Positions 43,041 to 51,737 of a stretch of 64,000 bases of DNA are shown here, piece after piece. Positions within the stretch are counted from its first letter, which is position 1, and every line of letters starts with the position of its first letter. The notes under the pieces are model-generated. The model did no database searches. It saw nothing but the letters and a program-made list of their open reading frames with translations, and was not told where the DNA came from. Source of the DNA: Myxococcus xanthus. Lineage in GTDB: Bacteria > Myxococcota > Myxococcia > Myxococcales > Myxococcaceae. The stretch is from positions 423,725 to 487,724 of the forward strand of contig NZ_FNOH01000006.1 of NCBI RefSeq assembly GCF_900106535.1. Reading direction: 5' to 3'. Position numbers and translations under genes: made by a program.

Positions 43041-44171
43041 CTATTGGGTGCTGGCGGGCGCGACATCGCCGGCGCGCTCGGCGATCGGACGGGCATAGCG
43101 GACGAGTGAGAGCAGCACCTTGCCCGGCTCCTCGGCCATCAGCTCGTGCGCCGACTGCTCGAACCAGACGAGTCGCTTCGACGGCGCCTTGACGCCCGCG
43201 AACCATTCGGCGGCAACCATCGCCGAGACGTTGCGGTCGTGGCGTCCGAGGAACAGGAGCAGCGGCGTCTTCAGCCGCTTCACATGCGATAGGTCCGCCG
43301 TCAGTATCGCGGCAAGGAGCCTCTCGACCGAGAAATCCTGCGCCTTCCAGACCTGGCGTACCTCCTCGTCGGTGTATTCGGGCGACAGATTCACCGCTGC
43401 GCCCTCGAAGCTCGCATCGGGACGCCGATAGGCGGCACCCCCGAAGAAATTGAGCCAGCGGCGCTGGAGCTGGATGTCCTTCAACGGCACCGGCGTCTTG
43501 CCAACGGCATAGGGCGCGATTGAGTCGAGGTCGCGGATCGCCTCTGCGTTCTTCTCCGCGCGCGCCTGTTCCATCGCCCAGGCCCAGCCGCGCCGCTCGC
43601 TCTCCCGCGCATCGATGCCCTGGGCGGCGCCGATATAGGCGTGGAGCCATTCGGGGTGCCTCTCCGCGAGGGTGAGCCCGAGGAGGCTCCCCCAACTATG
43701 GCCGAGGACGAAGATCTTCTCCTTGCCGAAGGTCTGGCGCGCCCATTTGACGAGCTCCTCGGCATCGGCGTGCACCTGCTCGACGGTGAGCGTCGGGGCG
43801 ACCGTGGCCGGATCGTTCGCGACATACGTCTTGCCCGCGCCGCGCTGGTCCCATTGGATGACGGTGAAGAATTCGTCCCAGCCGTGCGCGAAATACCAAC
43901 TCGTCGGCATCGCCACCCAGCCGGGGCCGCCATGGAGCACGAGCAGCACCGGATTGCGTAGGTCGCGGCTGCGGATCGAGACCCATTGGTCAATGCCTCC
44001 GAGGCGGAGCTTCTCGGTGCGCTCCATCCCCTCGGGCGCCACGATCTTGCGGAGCTCCGCGATGATCTTGACAGCCTCGGCCCGGTCACGAGGGCCCGGC
44101 GCCTCCTGCGCCTGTGCCTGAATGCTCGCCAGAAGCAGCACCGCCAACGGTAGCCACGATTCTTTGCGCAT
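43041..44171 (-). CDS. exported proline-iminopeptidase-like alpha/beta hydrolase
   Basis: 376 residues from the ATG at 44171, which has GAGGGGGA close upstream; a GTG sits one codon earlier. Signal peptide MRKESWLPLAVLLLASIQAQ with AQA cleavage site. Hydrolase motifs: LLVLHGGPGW (oxyanion), WDQRGAGKTY, nucleophile VLGHSWGSLLGL, Asp in FLGRHDRNVSA and His in FEQSAHELMAEEP. It is the second HGGP/DQRG enzyme in this window but only distantly like the one at 30800-31975. Codons such as ATA/GAT in Ile-Gly runs make it look slightly foreign relative to neighbours, reminiscent of alphaproteobacterial genes, which is only an impression. Confidence 0.82.
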   Translation of the reverse strand: MRKESWLPLAVLLLASIQAQAQEAPGPRDRAEAVKIIAELRKIVAPEGMERTEKLRLGGIDQWVSIRSRDLRNPVLLVLHGGPGWVAMPTSWYFAHGWDEFFTVIQWDQRGAGKTYVANDPATVAPTLTVEQVHADAEELVKWARQTFGKEKIFVLGHSWGSLLGLTLAERHPEWLHAYIGAAQGIDARESERRGWAWAMEQARAEKNAEAIRDLDSIAPYAVGKTPVPLKDIQLQRRWLNFFGGAAYRRPDASFEGAAVNLSPEYTDEEVRQVWKAQDFSVERLLAAILTADLSHVKRLKTPLLLFLGRHDRNVSAMVAAEWFAGVKAPSKRLVWFEQSAHELMAEEPGKVLLSLVRYARPIAERAGDVAPASTQ

Positions 44172-44617
44172 CACTCCCCCTCGATTCTGTTCGTGATTTC
44201 CGTGGATATTACAAGCCTTATCACCGAGGCACTGCCCGGCCGCTCATGGACGCTCTGACTCCGCCACCGGTGAGCACCAAGGTAAAGTGGGCGAAGCGTC
44301 TTGCACTTGCGACTGGCGGAGCCCGCGGGAATCGAATGAATTGTCATTCCGACTGCGACGTTTGGCGTGTTGCTGGGATGCGTGGTGGTGAGTCACCGAG
44401 ACATACGAATCCGCCCCTTCAACGTGACAGATGCCTGCCCATGGGACAGGGCGCATGGTCCACCCAGCGCAGGTCAAGCCGTTCGGCCCAGCCCTTTGGA
44501 GATCACCTCTCGCATGCTCGTTGGCTCCACTGCCGCGAATTCACCCCGTGGCTCGCGCGGTAGAGGCCGATTGTGGTCGTTGCGCACCGATGAGGCGGCG
44601 ACCGAATGGGGGGGCCA
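44172..44617. other. intergenic stretch, no gene recognised
   Basis: About 445 bases between the hydrolase start and the paralogue tail. It is less GC-rich near 44195-44230 (the hydrolase promoter side) and otherwise shows only shadow frames. It probably includes decayed sequence of the lost paralogue whose 3' end is recognisable at 44618-44712, but no clear similarity to the intact gene was seen in this part. Confidence 0.35.
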
Positions 44618-44712
44618 CGGCTTCCATGGCCGGCCCTACCTGGACGTGCTGAGCGCATCGCCTCCGCGCTCCAGGTGCTACGCCAGGTCACCACCGTGAA
44701 CCCCGTGCTTGC
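44618..44712 (+). pseudogene. 3' tail of a lost paralogue of the downstream lipoprotein gene
   Basis: This stretch matches the 3' end of the gene at 44833-46257 (about 46144-46243). Both contain CTGAGCGCATCGCCTCC, and the encoded text HGFHGRPYLDVLSASPP parallels HGFHGRLYLGALSASPP. After a one-base deletion the frame is lost. It shows that a tandem copy once lay directly upstream and that all but its last ~95 bases has been deleted or has diverged beyond recognition. Confidence 0.7.
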
Positions 44713-44832
44713 TCCATTCCATCGTCCACCGGGTGATGTCAATATTGTCCTACGCGCCCAAGCGTTTCAGCGGTTGACGCGGCAAGGAGGCCCGAAACCA
44801 GCCTCCAGGGCCTGTGTCTCATGGAGGTAGCG

Positions 44833-46257
44833 ATGCGACGGTTTGGACTGGTGCTGGGGCTCTTGGGGGGCGTGGGGTGCGCCACCGGCATGCGAGGTAT
44901 CGCGACCCAGTACAATCCGGAGACGGGGCAGTACGAGACGCCCACGCACGAGGTCGTCTATCAGGTGCCCGCCGAGGACGCGATGATGACGGCCCGGTTC
45001 ATCCTGGAGAAGAGCCGCTATGACGTGATGGAGAAGGAGGGGGGACTGGAGATGTTCTCCTCCTTCATTCCGGACGTCATTCCCCCCGAGCGCTACTACA
45101 TCCAGGGGACGCGGCTCGGGCCCCGGCAGGCACTCGTTCGAGTCTTTCGCATCAGGTACACGCAGGAAGGGGGAGGCTACACTGCGGAGGCCTCCGGTCG
45201 GTCCGGCGGGCATCTCTCCGTGGCGGATGCCTTCACCAATATCCCTGGGCTGGAGGGCTACCGGCCGGCGCACGGCTACCGCGACCTGGGTATCGAGCAG
45301 AAGCTGCTGGAGCGGCTGGAGATGGCTCCCGCGCTGGAGCTGGTGGGCGGCAATTCCCCTGTTCCCATTCGCTCGGTGGTGATGGAGAACTGGGGCGAGA
45401 AGGGTGGGACCACCGCCACCTCCGCCGCTCCCGCGTGTGGTGCTCCCTTGGCGGGGGCCTCGTCCCTGTTCTCTGCGGGAGGCGTCCTGCTCGTGGCGGA
45501 CCCCCTGGGCACGCAGGAGGTGCCGTCCGCGGCGCTGCGGATGTTGTGCGAGGCCTCGGCCCAGGAGCTGCCGGTGACGCTGGCGCTGTCGATTCCCGTC
45601 TCCGAGCAGTCGCTCCTCGATAGCTACCTGGCCAGCGACGGCGATTCAGCGGCCGTTCAGGAGCTCCTCTCGGGGAGTGCTTTCTGGCGCCGGACATACC
45701 AAGACGGGCGCAGCAGCCGCGCCATGCTGTGGCTCGTCGAGCAGGTCCGCCGCATGCGCGTCTCTGGAAAGGACGTGGACGTGGCCGCCATCGACTCCGA
45801 CAAGGCCCACGGCAATGCGCGCGAGGCGCAGATGGCCCAGCATCTGCTGAACGCTCAGTCGAAGCGCCCCCAGGCCTGGACGCTGGTGCTCACGGGCAGC
45901 GTCCACGCGCGCACCACGGAGGTGAGCTGGGATGGCGACTTCGAGCCCATGGGCTCTCGCGTGGTGCGCGCCCTTCCCTCGGTGCGTGCCCTGGATGTGG
46001 GCTTCCAGCGAGGCACCCAGTTCGTCTGCCGCTACAGCGTCTGGGATGAGGAGGTGGAGTGCAACGTCTTCGGCATCAGCCCGACGCTCGAGGCACGGCA
46101 GTCCTCCAAGCAGGCCGTTGGCCTGCAGCTCTTCACCTCCCAGCAGCCTCACGGCTTCCACGGCCGGCTCTACCTGGGCGCGCTGAGCGCATCGCCTCCC
46201 GCGCTCCAAGCGCCGCGCCAGGACACCACCGTCGACCCCGTGTCCTCCTCGAAGTGA
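44833..46257 (+). CDS. lipoprotein with Tiki/EreA-like C-terminal domain
   Basis: 474 residues from the ATG at 44833, chosen over 44821 because GGAGGT lies between them. MRRFGLVLGLLGGVGCATGM is a lipoprotein signal (GGVGC). The N-terminal domain (~20-185) is a small beta/alpha module (FILEKSRYDVMEKEGGLEMF). The C-terminal half resembles the ChaN/Tiki/erythromycin-esterase superfamily: PVTLALSIPVSEQSLLDSYL, FWRRTYQDGRSSRAMLWLVE, VDVAAIDSDKAHGNAREAQM and TLVLTGSVHARTTEV, where His/Glu/Asp near strand ends would bind metal or haem. Enzymatic role unknown. A decayed tail of a second copy lies just upstream. Confidence 0.75.
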   Translation: MRRFGLVLGLLGGVGCATGMRGIATQYNPETGQYETPTHEVVYQVPAEDAMMTARFILEKSRYDVMEKEGGLEMFSSFIPDVIPPERYYIQGTRLGPRQALVRVFRIRYTQEGGGYTAEASGRSGGHLSVADAFTNIPGLEGYRPAHGYRDLGIEQKLLERLEMAPALELVGGNSPVPIRSVVMENWGEKGGTTATSAAPACGAPLAGASSLFSAGGVLLVADPLGTQEVPSAALRMLCEASAQELPVTLALSIPVSEQSLLDSYLASDGDSAAVQELLSGSAFWRRTYQDGRSSRAMLWLVEQVRRMRVSGKDVDVAAIDSDKAHGNAREAQMAQHLLNAQSKRPQAWTLVLTGSVHARTTEVSWDGDFEPMGSRVVRALPSVRALDVGFQRGTQFVCRYSVWDEEVECNVFGISPTLEARQSSKQAVGLQLFTSQQPHGFHGRLYLGALSASPPALQAPRQDTTVDPVSSSK

Positions 46258-46305
46258 CTCGCCTGGACGCACCCATGACCACGGCGTCCATGCTCTCCGA
46301 GCCGT

Positions 46306-47619
46306 TCATGTCCGGAGGTCCGCCAGCCACCGCAGCGCCCGGAGCCCGGGCATGAAGCAGTACTCGCCTCCACGGGTGACCACGAACCGAGGGAGGCCTT
46401 GCATGCGCCTGGGGATGGGACGCTTTGGAACTGAGAACACGCCCGTCCCATCGTTCGCGCCGACGAGGGGGTCCTTCGCATCGCCCAGCCCGAGAAAGTC
46501 ACCGCCGTTGACCCACTCCGATTGCACGAACTCGAACTGCCGTCCGAGGTGCGCGCCGATGAAGGCAAACATCAACCCTCGCTCGGCGCCGTCGTCCTCG
46601 AGGATGCCCTCGGGCAGTTCGGGCCCATAGGCGGTTCCGCGCCGGATCATCCGATGGAGTCTGACCACGCCGGCGACGGACGCGTCGCGGGGATTCGCTC
46701 GCCGGACGTGTGACGCGGGAGGCGTCTTGTATCCGGTCGGGTCATCTGAATAGAGGAAGGCGTTGTTCCGTGACGAATCGGCGCCAAGGTCGGGAGCGTC
46801 GTGGTGTGGGCACAGCGCCAGCGGCGCGCCGCTCCGCCACCTCCCCATCATCTTCGCCGCCAGAAACTCCTCGTCCTCCCGGCTGCTCGCGGTGGCCTTC
46901 AGGTACTGCCTGAACGCGGCCACCCGCTGATGAAGCTTGCGGAAGGCGACGTACGTCCCATTGCGCCCCAGGACGTCAGGCCAGGGCATCGGGGACACGC
47001 CGCCCGTTTCGTCGGGGTAGCCGAGTACGAATTCGCCTGCCTTGAGCGGTTCCTCGTGGGGATTGCTTCCTGGAATGCCGCTGCCCTCGACGGCCGGATG
47101 GCTGATGCCGTCCTTGAAGCCGAACGGCTCCTTGCCGGTGCTCAGTGCATGGCAGTCCTGACGCCAGATTGCCTCGATGCCGCCAAGTTCCCGCACCGCC
47201 TTGCTCGCGCGCTCCAGCGCCGTTTCGAGTTGAGCCTGAGTCGGCGAAAGCGCCGTCAGCACGACATGGACGTCGCTCGTTCCCAGCGGTGGCTCCCAGT
47301 GTTCGGGGCTGCTCTCGCCGTCGTCCCCCAGTGCCTTCGCCCGGGCGGCCATCCCCTGGCGGAACTCCCACGCGAAGCTGTCCAGTGAGTTTCGTGGTAC
47401 GCCCAGCGCCTCGAGCCCGTGATACGTGAGCGCGACGCTGAGCCAGCAATCGGCGGTCGGGCTGCTCGGATGGGCGGCCGTGGCCACAACCGAGCAGAGC
47501 CGCCCCATCAACTCCCGCCCCGCGCTCCGGTCATCGATGCGGAGGAGGATATAGGTCGCGACGTACGGAGAAGGGCGGGGCCGCAGCACTCCGCTCTGGA
47601 TGTCGTCCAGTTCGAGCAT
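46306..47619 (-). CDS. DyP-type haem peroxidase
   Basis: 437 residues from the ATG at 47619 (MLELDDIQSGVLRPRPSPYV), the N-terminus usual for DyP enzymes; a longer frame to 47757 is rejected. The distal motif GxxDG is present as FGFKDGISHP, the haem-binding His is in SHVRRANPRD, and the distal Arg region reads RLHRMIRRGTAYGPEL. C-terminal GEYCFMPGLRALRWL completes the ferredoxin-like double domain. DyPs oxidise dyes, phenols or porphyrins with peroxide. The start lies one base after the stop codon of the preceding gene (TGAGATG), so the two are translationally coupled. No Tat signal, so cytoplasmic or encapsulated. Confidence 0.9.
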   Translation of the reverse strand: MLELDDIQSGVLRPRPSPYVATYILLRIDDRSAGRELMGRLCSVVATAAHPSSPTADCWLSVALTYHGLEALGVPRNSLDSFAWEFRQGMAARAKALGDDGESSPEHWEPPLGTSDVHVVLTALSPTQAQLETALERASKAVRELGGIEAIWRQDCHALSTGKEPFGFKDGISHPAVEGSGIPGSNPHEEPLKAGEFVLGYPDETGGVSPMPWPDVLGRNGTYVAFRKLHQRVAAFRQYLKATASSREDEEFLAAKMMGRWRSGAPLALCPHHDAPDLGADSSRNNAFLYSDDPTGYKTPPASHVRRANPRDASVAGVVRLHRMIRRGTAYGPELPEGILEDDGAERGLMFAFIGAHLGRQFEFVQSEWVNGGDFLGLGDAKDPLVGANDGTGVFSVPKRPIPRRMQGLPRFVVTRGGEYCFMPGLRALRWLADLRT

Positions 47620-47620
47620 C

Positions 47621-48637
47621 TCAGTGGGCCGTGGCGAGGTTCTTCCAGAAACGCACGAGGCTCTCATCCGCCCCGAACAAGGTGCTGAAGATGGTGGAGT
47701 CGGCGACCAGCACGTCGCCGGCCCTGCCGTCGCCCGGCGGCATCCACACCAGCGCATTGAACTCGGTGTTTCCCTCGTTCGTGAAGGGATGGGGCCTGGT
47801 CAGGTCGATTGGCTGTTTCGCCAGGACACGAAGGGAATGGGAGTCCTCCGTCGTGACCGCGTAGTGCGGCAGGTGCATGTGGAAGTTGAAGTTCTGGACC
47901 CCGGAGAGCCAGCCGCGCGTATCCAGGTCTTCCATCACCGTCAAAGGGACGCTTCGGTTCGTTCCTTCGACGACGGCAGGGCGCAGGCCCCAACGATTCT
48001 CGACGGGGATTCCCAGCCCCTTCATCAACGAGCGCGCATAGCCGCCGAAGCGTTGCTGACGAGGCACCAGCGCGTCGCCATGATGGGCGTACTCCAGGGC
48101 GCGCTCCTCCAGGTCCGGTGAGTGTCCGACGTCGTGGTGTGGGCCTATCACCAGGCAGGTGCCTTCGCGCTCAAGGAATGCGCGGACCGCTTCTATCTCC
48201 TCCGGGGCGGCCACCTGTCCGGTGACGTTGTGGTCCAGGCCGAAGACGAGCAGCGTGTCCGCGTCGGCGAGGACCCTCTCGTCGAGTGGCAGGGGGAAGC
48301 CCGCCTGATCGACCCGCTGAAACATGGGGACCCTGTGCCCGGTGACTTCCTCGATGACCCGTTGGAACTTCACCCATGCCCAGAAGAAGAGCTCCAGTGA
48401 GCCCGCGACTCCTTGCTGGAACCTCAGCGGGTCAGCCCACTGTGGGGACTCGTAGTGGGGCCAGAGGGCTCGGCGAACCTCGGTCATGGTCGAGAACCGG
48501 TTGTCCATTTCGGCAGGGTTTCGATTGGCTTCTCCGGGGTAGCTCCAGGACGTGTAGACGCTGACTCGCCGATGCCCCCGCATGTATCTCCTCGGCGCGT
48601 GGTTCTGGTTGTACGTCCGCCCCGACGTTTCGCCCAT
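47621..48637 (-). CDS. hypothetical protein with GATase-like middle domain, DyP operon
   Basis: 338 residues. GAGG within TAGAGGCATGTC, overlapping the upstream stop codon, serves as ribosome site for the ATG at 48637. The middle has an alternating alpha/beta core (ADTLLVFGLDHNVTG, EEIEAVRAFLEREGTCLVIG, PHHDVGHSPDLEER) like the class I glutamine-amidotransferase/DUF4350 fold, in which a hydrophobic strand precedes a GxHHD turn; no Cys nucleophile is evident. The C-terminus is His/Phe-rich (NFNFHMHLPHYAVTT). It is the middle gene of a tight three-gene operon ending in the DyP peroxidase, so it may assist or regulate that enzyme. Family not recognised. Confidence 0.72.
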   Translation of the reverse strand: MGETSGRTYNQNHAPRRYMRGHRRVSVYTSWSYPGEANRNPAEMDNRFSTMTEVRRALWPHYESPQWADPLRFQQGVAGSLELFFWAWVKFQRVIEEVTGHRVPMFQRVDQAGFPLPLDERVLADADTLLVFGLDHNVTGQVAAPEEIEAVRAFLEREGTCLVIGPHHDVGHSPDLEERALEYAHHGDALVPRQQRFGGYARSLMKGLGIPVENRWGLRPAVVEGTNRSVPLTVMEDLDTRGWLSGVQNFNFHMHLPHYAVTTEDSHSLRVLAKQPIDLTRPHPFTNEGNTEFNALVWMPPGDGRAGDVLVADSTIFSTLFGADESLVRFWKNLATAH

Positions 48638-48646
48638 GACATGCCT

Positions 48647-49180
48647 CTACTGCATCTGCTCGAGCATCTCGGCGAGCGCGGCCTTGATCTTCAGCGCCTT
48701 CTTGATTTCATCGCCTGTGAAGAACGGGTACTCGCCGTACTCGAGAAAGCTGTTGCACTGGTGGTCTCGGATGAACTGGATGAACGCAGGCGTGTTGGTC
48801 TTCCAGTCCATGGGAAACCCCTCGAGGTTCTCGAAGGCGGTGTTGATTCCGGACTGTGTGAAGAGTACGACTGCGTCCTCGGTGTATTTGTCGAAATCGG
48901 TGTCGAAGATGCCCTGATACATGAACCGGGTGTCGTCATCGAAGAGCACCCAGCGGAGGTAGTGGAGCTTGAGCGGCGCGAGAAGGTCGGGGTTGGCCTT
49001 GAGTGCTTCGGCGACCCTCTGGCCGTAGCCACGCATGGCATCGGCGCGCCCGGGCTTGACGTTGGCAACAATCGTGAAGCCATAACAAGCAGGAGTCTTC
49101 GGAAAAATCGGACCGTACTTCCCCCGCTCGAGGTGATCAGTCGACCTGGGAATGGCCATGGCCTGGGGCTTGATCTCCAT
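48647..49180 (-). CDS. hypothetical protein, first gene of the DyP operon
   Basis: 177 residues from the ATG at 49180 (MEIKPQAMAIPRSTDHLERG) with AAGGAGC upstream; the longer frame to 49306 is rejected. The sequence looks like a dimeric alpha/beta-barrel or EthD-like fold: YGFTIVANVKPGRADAMRGY, LHYLRWVLFDDDTRFMYQGI, FDTDFDKYTEDAVVLFTQSG. The Arg-Phe-His spacing in LKLHYLRWVLFDD is reminiscent of chlorite-dismutase/DyP superfamily barrels, which would fit its peroxidase neighbour, but a haem ligand is not certain. No signal peptide. Its stop codon overlaps the next gene's ribosome site. Confidence 0.7.
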   Translation of the reverse strand: MEIKPQAMAIPRSTDHLERGKYGPIFPKTPACYGFTIVANVKPGRADAMRGYGQRVAEALKANPDLLAPLKLHYLRWVLFDDDTRFMYQGIFDTDFDKYTEDAVVLFTQSGINTAFENLEGFPMDWKTNTPAFIQFIRDHQCNSFLEYGEYPFFTGDEIKKALKIKAALAEMLEQMQ

Positions 49181-49449
49181 CGCGAGGCTCCTTCTGTGCG
49201 TCCACTTCAAAGCTTGTGCTGGGGTCTGGAAGCTGCAATCACGTAGCGGCCAGCGGAACGAGCACACGGTGTCCCGTCGCCTCGGCACGCTGGACCGCGA
49301 AGTCATGTCGGAGCCGGAATCACGCCCTTCGGTGAGGCACTGGTGTCGTCACCGTTCGGAATTGAATGGCACCGGCCTGGGCACACGGCGCGGACGCCGC
49401 TGGCAGCGGCCCTCCTCGTCCCTCTGCTCCAGCCCGCCACCCTCACCAG

Positions 49450-49899
49450 GGTCCCTTTCGGTCTGATGCTGGCGAGGACGTCGTCTACCTGCAGGACGGC
49501 GAGGCCACCGTGGAGGGTCTGCGCTTCTGGGGGAGCCCCTGGCAGCCGGCCTACAACGACTGGGCCTTCAACCTGCCCCGAGGCGCCGCCCTCGCCAGCA
49601 AGTGGGCGGCCATCCCCGAGGGACTGGATGTGCTCATCACCCACGGGCCTCCGGCGGGCTTCGGGGACCGCTCCTCGGTGGGGGGACGTGGCGGCTGTAC
49701 GGACCTGCGCGAGCGCGTGCTCGCCGTGCGTCCCCGGCTACACCTGTTCGGCCACATCCACGACGACGGCGGGCTGTGGCGCGAAGGGGACACGTGCTTT
49801 GCCAACGTCACCACGTGGGAGTGCGAGCGCGCGCCCACCGTCCTCCAACTCGACGCCCGAGGCGTGACGGAGGTGAGCATCCCTCCCGCCCGGCGCTGA
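49450..49899 (+). pseudogene. 5'-truncated calcineurin-like metallophosphoesterase
   Basis: The sequence from about 49470 encodes the second half of an MPPED-type phosphoesterase: VVYLQDGEATVEGLRFWGSP, YNDWAFNLPRG, LDVLITHGPPAGFGD and the metal motif LFGHIHDDGG. The first half, which should carry DxH, GDxxD and GNHE metal ligands, is absent, so the enzyme cannot be active. A frame from an ATG at 49366 exists but its first ~35 residues are not family-like. The true 3' end seems intact, with the stop at 49897-49899 followed six bases later by a strong hairpin. The 270-base gap 49181-49449 upstream shows no gene. Confidence 0.7.
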
Positions 49900-49904
49900 C
49901 TCGC

Positions 49905-49947
49905 GTTCCTTATCAACCACTCCTGGGGGCAGTGGTTGATAAGGAAC
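49905..49947. terminator. 17-bp perfect hairpin
   Basis: GTTCCTTATCAACCACT (49905-49921), 9-nt loop, AGTGGTTGATAAGGAAC (49931-49947). The stem is perfect and unusually AT-rich for this genome. It follows the phosphoesterase tail and precedes (convergently) the end of the gene at 50030. No U-run follows on either strand. Bidirectional termination is the simplest reading. Confidence 0.65.
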
Positions 49948-50029
49948 TTCTCGTTGGAGGGGAACGAGGAGCTTGAGGGCCGACACACTACCGAGCATGT
50001 GGCGCGCGGCTCAAATTGCAACTGTAGAA

Positions 50030-51700
50030 CTAATTGGCACTCAACATGCGGAGCCGTTCGAGGATGGCGTCATAGCCCAGTTCGAACTGATGCTCTGTCT
50101 GGGTGTTCCAATCCTTGCCGCCCGAGATGTCCCTTCCATTGGCATCCTTGTGCTTGTCGAAGTTCTGGAGCCCCGCCGAGGCTTTATCCTTCACTGCGGC
50201 GGAGACCTCGCGGAGTTGCTCCGTCCAGGACGTGTCCTTGCTGGAGAGCACCTCCGTGATGAAGTTCTTCAGCGCGACTTTCCCGACCTCGCCCGCAGGA
50301 CCCAAGGGCGCCAACGCCACACCCGCGATGGTCTCCGCCAAGTCTTTCTTGAACTGCCCCGCGTCCGCGGTGCGTTTGATCTCCAGTCCATACGCTCCCA
50401 CCATGGCTCCCGTGAGACTCCCCAGCGTGCGCGCGTAATGGTCATTGACGGGGGGCTTTCCACCCGCAGTTGCGGGGTTGAGCGCCCCTGCGCGGAGTTG
50501 CTTGGGCAAGTCCTCTTTGACGAACTTCGCGAACCCCGGGTCCTTGCCCGAGCCGTGGACGATCGAATCACGCAAGAACTTCGGAAGCGCCTGGAGCGTG
50601 TCGTCGTAGGCGCTGTTGGGCCCACCCGAATTGTTCGTCAGTTCATTGATGATGCCCGAGGGGTCCGAGCGGAAAATCTTCTTGAGCCCTTCCAACTGGG
50701 TCGCACGGGCGGGGTCGGTCTTGTCCCCCAACGCGTTGGCTCCCACACGGAAGATGTTCGCACGGTGGTCCGAATACGCCGGCCCCTTGAACAGGTCTGG
50801 CACCTGCCCAAGTATCTTGACCGCGCCGTCCGACCTGGTGGGCTCTCGGCCCGAGAAGCTGTTGTTGTGCGGTGGCTGCTGCAGTCCCTTCTCGAGGATT
50901 GCGACGAACTTGTCTCTCCCCAGCTCTGCTCCGTAATTCTGGATGAGCTTGGGGTCTGAATTGAGTACGTCCGCGAAGTTCTGCGCCTGGATGGTGTTCT
51001 TGTCCGCGGTCTTGCCGGATTCATTCAAGAACGTGCGACGAACGGACTCCGGGGTCTCCGGCTGCTTGAGTACTGAGACCATGGCGTCTGGCACCTGGCT
51101 CTTGGCCGCCTCGCGTGCCAGGTCGTTCACCACGCTGGGCGGCGCGGAGCCCGTGCTCTTGGCGAGCGCTTTCAACGCCGCCGTCTGCTCCGCATCTGTT
51201 TTGTAGAGCCCCTTCTGGTCATGGGCGATCTGCGCGGATGCGCTGGAAATCAACTCCTTGCTGTCCTTGTCTCCTAACGTTGCGTAGAGTTGTTTGAGAT
51301 AGCCCGGATCATTCTGGTGCTGCTGGATGGTCTCGGTGAACTCGCGGGTCCGCTCGTTCCGCCCCGCGCCACCGATGTATCGGTGCTTGTCTTGAAGACG
51401 CTGTGCCGCTTCCTTCCCCGAGGGAGCGTTCTTCGGCTCCGTGGCGTCTGTCTCCTCCTTCGGAGGTGTCGCCGGCTTTTTCTCCGGAGGCTTGACGGGC
51501 GGAGTCGAAGGCGGGTCCTGCGGTCGAGGGCTCGGCGTGGGCGCCCCCATCTGCGAGAAGTCCTTGGGAGCCTTGCCAAAGCTAGACGTGCCTGTGTGCC
51601 CGGGGGGAGTAGTCCGCTGTGCCTGAGGCCGGGCGCTCTGCGGTTTGCTCTCCGCGGGTCTGGTTGTGGTTTGCGGCTTGGGGGCTGTGATTTTGGCCAT
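50030..51700 (-). CDS. helical hypothetical protein with disordered Pro-rich N-terminus
   Basis: 556 residues; ATG at 51700 (MAKITAPKPQTTTRPAESKP) with GGAG upstream. Residues 1-~95 are a Pro/Thr/Lys-rich disordered stretch. The rest is all-helical and made of weakly repeated units of ~35-45 residues (LISSASAQIAHDQKGLYKTD; DLAREAAKSQVPDAMVSVLK; VLNSDPKLIQNYGAELGRDK). A Gly/Ala-rich segment near the end (LAETIAGVALAPLGPAGEVG) could insert in or pass a membrane. No signal peptide. The layout (disordered head, helical repeats, small-residue helix) is effector-like, and similar style is seen in the gene at 63094. Motif copy E lies in its promoter region. Function unknown. Confidence 0.68.
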   Translation of the reverse strand: MAKITAPKPQTTTRPAESKPQSARPQAQRTTPPGHTGTSSFGKAPKDFSQMGAPTPSPRPQDPPSTPPVKPPEKKPATPPKEETDATEPKNAPSGKEAAQRLQDKHRYIGGAGRNERTREFTETIQQHQNDPGYLKQLYATLGDKDSKELISSASAQIAHDQKGLYKTDAEQTAALKALAKSTGSAPPSVVNDLAREAAKSQVPDAMVSVLKQPETPESVRRTFLNESGKTADKNTIQAQNFADVLNSDPKLIQNYGAELGRDKFVAILEKGLQQPPHNNSFSGREPTRSDGAVKILGQVPDLFKGPAYSDHRANIFRVGANALGDKTDPARATQLEGLKKIFRSDPSGIINELTNNSGGPNSAYDDTLQALPKFLRDSIVHGSGKDPGFAKFVKEDLPKQLRAGALNPATAGGKPPVNDHYARTLGSLTGAMVGAYGLEIKRTADAGQFKKDLAETIAGVALAPLGPAGEVGKVALKNFITEVLSSKDTSWTEQLREVSAAVKDKASAGLQNFDKHKDANGRDISGGKDWNTQTEHQFELGYDAILERLRMLSAN

Positions 51701-51737
51701 GGGATGACTCCGGGGAAGCGAGTTCTTTGAAGCTCAC

